DNA of 64,000 bases from Dokdonella fugitiva (GTDB lineage: Bacteria > Pseudomonadota > Gammaproteobacteria > Xanthomonadales > Rhodanobacteraceae), in contig NZ_SLWQ01000004.1 of the NCBI RefSeq assembly GCF_004342425.1, positions 1 to 64,000 of the forward strand. Direction: 5' to 3'. Both the position numbers and the translations under genes were made by a program. Below are positions 57,976-64,000 of this stretch, in pieces. A model generated the notes under the pieces. The model made no database searches. It saw nothing but the letters and a program-made list of their open reading frames with translations, and was not told where the DNA came from. How positions within the stretch are numbered: the stretch's first letter is position 1; every line of letters begins with the position of its first letter.

Positions 57976-59640
57976 TCAACGGTTCAGCTGTTCCTTGAGC
58001 AGCGCGCCGAGCTTGGTCGTGCCGCCGGTCGCACTCTGGTATTCCTCCAGCGTGCTGGCGAGCTCGTCCTCGTCCTTCGCGCGGATCGACAGCTGCAGGC
58101 TGCGGCCCTTGCGGTCCATGCCCACGAACTTCGCTTCGACCTTGTCGCCGACCTTGAGGTACTGCGTGGCGTCGTCGACGCGTTCCTTGGCGATGTCGTT
58201 CGCGCGCAGGTAACCCTCGATGCCTTCGCCGAGGTCGATCGTCGCGCCCTTGGCGTCGACTTCGCGCACGGTGCCGGTGAGGATGCTGCCGCGCGGATGC
58301 GCCGCCATGAACTGGCCGAACGGATCCTGCTCGAGCTGCTTGATGCCGAGCGAGATGCGTTCGCGCTCCGGATCGACGGCGAGCACGACCGCCTCGATCT
58401 CGTCGCCCTTCTTGAAGTTGCGCACGAGGTCTTCGCCGGTGGTCTGCCACGAGATGTCGGACAGGTGCACGAGGCCGTCGATGCCGCCGTCGAGGCCGAC
58501 GAAGATGCCGAAGTCGGTGATCGACTTGATCGTGCCGGTGACCTTGTCGTTCTTCTTGTGGATCGCGGCGAACGCTTCCCACGGGTTGGCCTTGGTCTGC
58601 TTCATGCCGAGCGAGATGCGGCGACGCTCCTCGTCGACGTCGAGCACCATGACCTCGACTTCGTCGCCGACCTGGACCACCTTGGCCGGGTTGACGTTCT
58701 TGTTGGTCCAGTCCATCTCGGACACGTGCACGAGGCCTTCCACGCCCGGCTCCAGCTCGACGAAGCAGCCGTAGTCGGTGACGTTGGAGACCTTGCCGAA
58801 CAGGCGCGTGCCGGTCGGATAGCGGCGCGAGATCGCGACCCACGGATCCTCGCCGAGCTGCTTGAGGCCGAGCGAGACGCGGTTGCGCTCGCGGTCGAAC
58901 TTGAGCACGCGCACTTCGAGCTCGTCGCCGACGTTGACGACTTCACTCGGGTGGCGCACGCGCTTCCACGCCATGTCGGTGATGTGCAGCAGGCCGTCGA
59001 TGCCACCGAGGTCGACGAACGCACCGTAGTCGGTGAGGTTCTTCACCACGCCCTTGACGACGGCGCCTTCGGTCAGCTTGTCGAGCAGCTGCTCGCGCTC
59101 GGCGCTGAACTCGCTCTCGACGACGGCGCGGCGCGACACGACCACGTTGTTGCGCTTGCGGTCGAGCTTGATGATCTTGAACTCGAGTTCCTTGCCCTCG
59201 AGGTACGACGGGTCGCGCACCGGGCGCACGTCGACCAGCGAGCCCGGCAGGAACGCGCGGACGTCCTTGATGTCGACGGTGAAGCCGCCCTTGACCTTGC
59301 CGGAGATGCGGCCGGTGATGGCGGCATTGGCGGTCTGCGCTTCCTCGAGCTCGTCCCACACCAGCGAACGCTTGGCCTTCTCGCGCGAGAGCATCGTCTC
59401 GCCGAAGCCGTTCTCGATCGCGTCGAGCGCGACCTTGACGTCGTCGCCGACGTTGATTTCGAGCTCGCCCCGCTCGTTCTTGAACTGTTCGATCGGGATG
59501 ATGCCCTCGGACTTGAGGCCGGCGTTCACGACGACGACGTCGGAACGGATCTCGACCACGGTGCCGGTGACGATAGCGCCGGAGCGCAGCTTGGCGAGCG
59601 ATTGGCTCTGCTCGAACAGTTCAGCGAAACTTTCAGTCAT
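57976..59640 (-). CDS. rpsA: 30S ribosomal protein S1
   Basis: 554 residues with six S1 RNA-binding repeats; each has a segment like G-x-V-x-x-x-x-x-x-G-x-F-V-D-L-G, for instance [15 protein letters not shown] and [17 protein letters not shown]1 unfolds mRNA on the ribosome. Start ATG 59638-59640; the first 15 codons of the longer frame are not S1-like. Confidence 0.97.
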   Translation of the reverse strand: MTESFAELFEQSQSLAKLRSGAIVTGTVVEIRSDVVVVNAGLKSEGIIPIEQFKNERGELEINVGDDVKVALDAIENGFGETMLSREKAKRSLVWDELEEAQTANAAITGRISGKVKGGFTVDIKDVRAFLPGSLVDVRPVRDPSYLEGKELEFKIIKLDRKRNNVVVSRRAVVESEFSAEREQLLDKLTEGAVVKGVVKNLTDYGAFVDLGGIDGLLHITDMAWKRVRHPSEVVNVGDELEVRVLKFDRERNRVSLGLKQLGEDPWVAISRRYPTGTRLFGKVSNVTDYGCFVELEPGVEGLVHVSEMDWTNKNVNPAKVVQVGDEVEVMVLDVDEERRRISLGMKQTKANPWEAFAAIHKKNDKVTGTIKSITDFGIFVGLDGGIDGLVHLSDISWQTTGEDLVRNFKKGDEIEAVVLAVDPERERISLGIKQLEQDPFGQFMAAHPRGSILTGTVREVDAKGATIDLGEGIEGYLRANDIAKERVDDATQYLKVGDKVEAKFVGMDRKGRSLQLSIRAKDEDELASTLEEYQSATGGTTKLGALLKEQLNR

Positions 59641-59766
59641 GTTGATTCCAGTGGGAACAGGCCGCCGCCCTGACCGGGTCGGCAACCCACCTTCGAAAGG
59701 TGCGTTGGACGCCGCACCGTTGCGTTCGCCGGCACTCGCCGGCGTCCTTCCCCTTGCGCGATCGAC

Positions 59767-60453
59767 TCAGCCGGGACGCACCACCGCGAGCACGCGCGCG
59801 ATCACCTGATCGATCGGAATCGCCGTGCTGTCGATGACCACTGCCCCTGCCGCCGGCTTCAGCGGCGCCACCTTGCGGGTCGCGTCGCGTTCGTCGCGGG
59901 CTTCGATCTCGCGCAAAAGGGACGAGAGTGTAACAGTCAACCCCTTTTCCTTCAACTGCTTATAGCGCCTGCGTGCGCGCTCCTCGGCACTCGCGGTGAG
60001 AAAGATCTTGTGCTCTGCGTCGGCGAAGACCACCGTGCCCATGTCGCGTCCGTCGGCGACGAGGCCGGGCGCCTTGCGGAACGAGCGCTGCTTGTCGAAC
60101 AGCGCGGCCCGGACCGCCGGGATCGCGGCGATCGCCGAGGCGGCCGCGCCGCAGGTTTCGGTGCGCAGCTCGTCGGTGGCGTCGTGGCCGTTGACGATGA
60201 CACGCGTCTCGCCGCCGTCCCGCGGGTCGCGAAACACGATCTTTGTCGTTTCCGCACAACGGGTTACGGCTTGCGCATCGGACAGGTCGATGCCCGCCAT
60301 GCCGGCCGCGTAGCCGACCGCGCGGTAGATCGCGCCTGAATCGAGCAGGTGCCAGCCGAGCGCGTCGGCGACCGCGCGGCTGATCGTGCCTTTGCCGGAG
60401 CCGGACGGGCCGTCGATCGTGAGCACGGGGACGGGCTTGTCGGGCTTGGTCAT
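59767..60453 (-). CDS. cmk: Cytidylate kinase
   Basis: 228 residues. Phosphorylates CMP and dCMP. P-loop [11 protein letters not shown] (12-22), then D-S-G-A-I-Y-R-A near 36 and [10 protein letters not shown] near 129. Standard position upstream of rpsA. Confidence 0.96.
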   Translation of the reverse strand: MTKPDKPVPVLTIDGPSGSGKGTISRAVADALGWHLLDSGAIYRAVGYAAGMAGIDLSDAQAVTRCAETTKIVFRDPRDGGETRVIVNGHDATDELRTETCGAAASAIAAIPAVRAALFDKQRSFRKAPGLVADGRDMGTVVFADAEHKIFLTASAEERARRRYKQLKEKGLTVTLSSLLREIEARDERDATRKVAPLKPAAGAVVIDSTAIPIDQVIARVLAVVRPG

Positions 60454-60546
60454 CGGACGCTCGGCTCGGCGAAAGGGGGCAATTCTATGTCGAGACCACC
60501 CCGAATCGTGATCCCCGTCGCACGCCGCGGGTCGGGGCTGGACGCG

Positions 60547-61851
60547 TCAGCCCTCCGCGACGGCCATCCCGATGGCGCGCGCCAGGTCGACGAAGCCGGG
60601 GAACGAGGTCGCGACATTGGCGCAGTCTCCGATCCGCACCGGTCCTGCCGCGACCGCACCCGCGACCGCGAAGCTCATCGCGATGCGGTGGTCCCCGGCG
60701 CTGTCGACCTCGCCGCCGGCGAGGCGCCCGCCCGTGATCGACGCGCCGTCCGGTGTCTCCTCGACCGGGATGCCGAGGCGGCGCAGACCCGCGGCCATGA
60801 CGGCGATGCGGTCGGATTCCTTGACCCTCAGCTCCGCCGCGCCGCGCACCCGCGTGATGCCGTCCGCGACCGCCGCGGCGACGAACAGCGCCGGGAACTC
60901 GTCGATCATGTCCGGCACGAGCTCGACCGGCACGTCGATGCCGCGCAGGCGCGCATGACGCACTTCGAGGTCGGCGACCGGCTCGCCGCCGAGCTCTCGC
61001 GGCGCATGTTCACGGATGTCCGCGCCCATGAGGCGCAGGGCCTGCAGCAGGCCGGTGCGGCGCGGATTGAGCCCGACTGCGCGCAGCAGCAGGCGCGAAC
61101 CGGGCACGATGCTCGCGGCGACGAGGAAGAACGCGGCCGAGGAGAAGTCCGCGGGCACCACCACGTCCGTCGCGCGCAGGCGATGGCCGCCGGCGAGGCG
61201 CGCCCTGCCCGGCTCGAACGCGATCGGCCAGCCGAACGCGGCGAGCATGCGCTCGGTGTAGTCGCGCGTCGGGTGCGCTTCGCGGACTTCGGTTTCGCCG
61301 TCGGCCTGGAGCCCGGCGAGCAGCACCGCCGACTTCACCTGTGCGCTCGCGACCGGCGTGATGTAGTCGATGCCGCGCAGCCGATGGCCACCGGCGATGC
61401 GCAGCGGCGGCACGCCGCCCTCGCCGGAGTCGATGCGCGCGCCCATCGCGGCGAGCGGTTCGGTCACGCGACGCATCGGCCGCCGCGACAGCGATTCGTC
61501 GCCCACCAGGGTCGAATCGAACGCCTGCCCCGCGAGCACGCCACAGAGCAGGCGCATGCAGGTGCCCGAGTTGCCGCAGTCGAGGGGTCGTGCCGCGCCA
61601 CGCAACCCGTGCAGGCCGACGCCGTGCACGATGCGCCGGGACGCATTCGGCGTCTCGATGCGCACGCCGAGGTCGGCGAAGATGCGTGCGGTCGCGCGCG
61701 TGTCCTCGCCTTCGAGGAAGCCGTCGATCCGCGAACAGCCTTCGGCGAGCGCGGCGAGCATGATCGCGCGATGCGAGATCGACTTGTCGCCGGGCACGGC
61801 GATCTCGCCCGCGAGCGCCGGCGCATGCGAGCTGGTCCAGTCGATGCTCAC
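60547..61851 (-). CDS. aroA: 3-phosphoshikimate 1-carboxyvinyltransferase (EPSP synthase)
   Basis: 434 residues. Adds enolpyruvate to shikimate 3-phosphate. Motifs P-G-D-K-S-I-S-H-R (19-27), D-C-G-N-S-G-T near 93, L-S-R-R-P-M near 120 and V-K-E-S-D-R near 335 are present. The ATG overlaps the aminotransferase stop (ATGA). Confidence 0.97.
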   Translation of the reverse strand: MSIDWTSSHAPALAGEIAVPGDKSISHRAIMLAALAEGCSRIDGFLEGEDTRATARIFADLGVRIETPNASRRIVHGVGLHGLRGAARPLDCGNSGTCMRLLCGVLAGQAFDSTLVGDESLSRRPMRRVTEPLAAMGARIDSGEGGVPPLRIAGGHRLRGIDYITPVASAQVKSAVLLAGLQADGETEVREAHPTRDYTERMLAAFGWPIAFEPGRARLAGGHRLRATDVVVPADFSSAAFFLVAASIVPGSRLLLRAVGLNPRRTGLLQALRLMGADIREHAPRELGGEPVADLEVRHARLRGIDVPVELVPDMIDEFPALFVAAAVADGITRVRGAAELRVKESDRIAVMAAGLRRLGIPVEETPDGASITGGRLAGGEVDSAGDHRIAMSFAVAGAVAAGPVRIGDCANVATSFPGFVDLARAIGMAVAEG

Positions 61852-62981
61852 GGCAACGCGTCCAGCAGGCGTTGGTTCTCGGCGCGACTGCCGATGCTGA
61901 TGCGCACGGTCCGGCCGAGGCCATAGCCATCCATCGGGCGCACGATCACGCCGCGTTCGAACAGATGGCGTTCGAAGCCCGAGGCATCGCGCGCGAGGTC
62001 GACCAGGAGAAAATTCGTCTGCGACGGCAATACGGCGTAGCCGCGCGCGGCCAGCGCTTCGCGCAGCCAGGCACGTTCGTCGCCATTGAAAGCGCGCACC
62101 GACGCGAGATGGTCGCGATCGGCGAGCGCGGCTTCGGCGCCTGCGAGTGCGACATGGTTGACGTTGAACGATTCGCGCAGGCGCTCGAGCACGGCGACGA
62201 CGCTCGCGTGCGCGACGAGGTAGCCGACGCGCAACCCCGCGAGGGCGTACGCCTTGGAGAACGTGCGCGTGACGACGAGGTTCGGGTGGCGATCGGCGAA
62301 GCGCAGCGCGCTGCCGAGGCCGGGGGCATCGACGTATTCGTGGTAGGCCTCGTCGACGACCACGAGCACGTCGCGCGGCACGCGCGCGAGGAAGCGCGCG
62401 AGCGCTTCGTCCTCGAACCAGGTGCCGGTCGGATTGTTCGGATTGGCGAGGTAGACGATGCGCGTGTCGCCGCGCACCGCCGCGGCGAGCGCGTCGAGAT
62501 CATGGCCGAACGGCGCCGACGCATGCCCGCGCGGCAGCGCAGGCACGCGGACCGGCTGCGCGCCGGCGGCCGCGGTCGCGATCGGGAACACGGCGAAGCC
62601 GTATTGGGAGAACACGATCGAATGCGCCGGATCGGCGAAGCATTGCGCGAGCAGCATGAGCAGTTCGTGCGAGCCGTTGCCGAGCGCGATGCGGTCGTCG
62701 CCGACGTCGAGCCTCTGCGCGAGCGCGGTCTTCAGCGCCGCGCCGCGTGGATCGGGGTAGCGCCAGCTGTCGGCGAGCGCGGCGCGCATCGCCTCGAGCG
62801 CGCGCGGGCTCGGGCCGAGCGGATTCTCGTTCGAGCCGAGCTCGGCGATCGCGGCGCCGAAGCGACGGCGCAAGGCCGGCAGGTCGTGGCCCGGGTCGTA
62901 CGCGCGCAGTGCCGCCGTCGCCGGGTTGGCGAGCGTGCCCGCGTCGAACGGCACGGCATCCTCGCGCGGCGCGGCGCTCAC
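61848..62981 (-). CDS. hisC: Histidinol-phosphate/aromatic aminotransferase
   Basis: 377 residues of the HisC family, PLP-dependent. Seen are N-E-N-P-L-G-P-S-P near residue 46, N-P-N-N-P-T-G near 178, Y-V-D near 215, and the PLP lysine in T-F-S-K-A-Y-A-L-A-G-L-R near 240. The start is GTG 62979-62981, overlapping the pheA stop (GTGA). Its place between pheA and aroA suggests it transaminates phenylpyruvate/4-hydroxyphenylpyruvate or serves both pathways; true hisC in a his operon would distinguish this. Confidence 0.9.
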   Translation of the reverse strand: MSAAPREDAVPFDAGTLANPATAALRAYDPGHDLPALRRRFGAAIAELGSNENPLGPSPRALEAMRAALADSWRYPDPRGAALKTALAQRLDVGDDRIALGNGSHELLMLLAQCFADPAHSIVFSQYGFAVFPIATAAAGAQPVRVPALPRGHASAPFGHDLDALAAAVRGDTRIVYLANPNNPTGTWFEDEALARFLARVPRDVLVVVDEAYHEYVDAPGLGSALRFADRHPNLVVTRTFSKAYALAGLRVGYLVAHASVVAVLERLRESFNVNHVALAGAEAALADRDHLASVRAFNGDERAWLREALAARGYAVLPSQTNFLLVDLARDASGFERHLFERGVIVRPMDGYGLGRTVRISIGSRAENQRLLDALP

Positions 62982-64000
62982 GGCACCGCCACCGGGTAGG
63001 AGCCGAGCACCTTGACCTGCGCGGCGTGTCCTTCGAGTTCGGCCAGCGCCGCCTTCATCGCCTCGTCCTCGACGTGGCCGGCGAGGTCGATGAAGAAGCC
63101 GTATTCCCATTTCGCCTGGTGCGACGGCCGCGATTCGATGCGGTTCATGCTGATGCCGTGCCGCGCGAACGGACTCAGCACGTTGAACAGCGCGCCGGGC
63201 TGGTCCTTGATGAAGACGAGCACGGAGGTGCGGTCGTGGCCCGAACTCGGGAACACCTGCCGGCCGAGCACGAGGAAGCGCGTGGTGTTGTCCGCGTGGT
63301 CCTCGATCGACTTCATGATGACCTTCTTGAGGCCGTAGACGTGGCCGGCCGATTCGCCGCCGATCGCCGCGGCGTCGTCGGCATTGCGCGCGCGGCGCGC
63401 GCCTTCGGCATTGCTCGACACGGGGATCTTCTCCACCTTCGGCAGGTTCGAGCGCAGCCAGCCGGCGGTCTGCGCGAACGACTGCGGGTGGGCGTAGATG
63501 CGTTCGATGTCCTCGATGCGACCCGAGCGCGACAGCAGGAACTGGTGCACGCGCAGCTCGACTTCGCCGCAGATCTTGAGGTTCGAGGTGAGGAACATGT
63601 CGAGGGTCACCTGGATCGTGCCCTGCCCCGAATTCTCGACCGGCACGACACCGAAGTCGGCGTTGCCGGCTTCGACTTCCTGGAACACTTCCTCGATGCT
63701 CGCCATCGGCAGGCCGTGCGCCGAGCGGCCGAAATGCTTCTGCACCGCCTGCTGGCTGAAAGTGCCTTCGGGGCCGAGGTAGCCGACCTTGAGCGGTTCC
63801 TGCTGCGCGAGGCAGGCCGACATGATCTCGCGGAACAGGTGCACGAGCACCTCGTCGCTGAGCGGCCCCTCGTTGCGATCGACGACCATGCGCAGCACCT
63901 GCGCTTCGCGCTCAGGCCGGTAGTAGTCGACCGCTGCGGCGAGCTTGCCCTTGGCCTTGCCGACCTGATGGGCGAAATTAGCCCGTTCGGCAATCAGCGC
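62978..64000 (-). CDS. pheA: Chorismate mutase/prephenate dehydratase, 5' end outside window
   Basis: Continues beyond the right edge. In the window, the end of an AroQ-type chorismate mutase domain (A-E-R-A-N-F-A-H-Q-V-G-K-A-K, Y-Y-R-P-E-R-E-A-Q-V-L-R, to about base 63790) is followed by prephenate dehydratase (V-G-Y-L-G-P-E-G-T-F-S-Q-Q-A) and an ACT domain with E-S-R-P near the C-terminus that binds phenylalanine. PheA converts chorismate to phenylpyruvate. An internal ATG at 63896-63898 is not the true start, since the frame is open and family-like before it. Confidence 0.96.
   Translation of the reverse strand, partial: ALIAERANFAHQVGKAKGKLAAAVDYYRPEREAQVLRMVVDRNEGPLSDEVLVHLFREIMSACLAQQEPLKVGYLGPEGTFSQQAVQKHFGRSAHGLPMASIEEVFQEVEAGNADFGVVPVENSGQGTIQVTLDMFLTSNLKICGEVELRVHQFLLSRSGRIEDIERIYAHPQSFAQTAGWLRSNLPKVEKIPVSSNAEGARRARNADDAAAIGGESAGHVYGLKKVIMKSIEDHADNTTRFLVLGRQVFPSSGHDRTSVLVFIKDQPGALFNVLSPFARHGISMNRIESRPSHQAKWEYGFFIDLAGHVEDEAMKAALAELEGHAAQVKVLGSYPVAVP

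Overview
The window is a high-GC chromosomal stretch from a gammaproteobacterium. The gene order pheA-hisC-aroA-cmk-rpsA-ihfB-lapA-lapB, the block ndk-rlmN-pilW-rodZ-yfgM-bamB-der, the neighbouring guaB and guaA, and the secreted proteins with an I-F-x-x-G-[FM]-[DE] tail all point to Lysobacterales (Xanthomonadales), probably a Rhodanobacteraceae/Dokdonella-like lineage. That placement is inferred from gene content and order. No rRNA, tRNA or CRISPR array was recognised.

Region 1 (1-2.9 kb) is accessory DNA: an insertion-sequence edge that cuts a coiled-coil gene, a solitary Mrr-like restriction endonuclease and an orphan FkbM methyltransferase. Region 2 (3.2-8.3 kb) looks like ordinary chromosome: a CPBP protease-cupin fusion, a uracil-DNA glycosylase, DUF2945, DUF488, tadA and an NmrA-like reductase with its divergent LysR regulator. 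The LysR gene is destroyed by an IS3-type remnant. Region 3 (8.3-9.9 kb) is debris plus a working-looking DUF1778/GNAT toxin-antitoxin pair, whose toxin stop codon overlaps the start of a truncated MmeI-type restriction-methylase gene.

Region 4 (9,924-16,208) is the most notable. A 16-bp direct repeat of the guaA 3' end brackets about 6.3 kb carrying an AbiEi/AbiEii type IV toxin-antitoxin pair and a Gabija-like pair (OLD-type ATPase/TOPRIM nuclease plus UvrD-like helicase), all co-directional with short gaps. Copies of an 11-bp repeat, TTTTACCGTCA, lie just inside both ends. Next to guaA a 70-codon ORF appears to join the first residues of a P4-type integrase to the C-terminus of a DUF2274 protein. 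I read this as an integrative element that lost its integrase and transfer genes by internal deletion but kept its defence cargo.

Region 5 (16.2-64 kb) is core genome. It holds purine synthesis (guaA, guaB), truC and a delta-60-repeat secreted protein. A divergent ECF sigma factor and two tandem paralogous membrane Ser/Thr kinases follow. After these come a TRAP transporter with a TatT lipoprotein, folD, molybdopterin genes (moeB-like, moeA, mobA), der and bamB-yfgM. Then rodZ, pilW, rlmN, ndk and a fatty-acid oxidation pair under a PsrA-like TetR regulator with a perfect operator. The last part carries envelope polysaccharide genes (galU, a WbpM-like epimerase, a WecA-like transferase), lapAB, ihfB, rpsA, cmk, aroA, an aromatic/histidinol-phosphate aminotransferase and pheA, which runs off the right edge.
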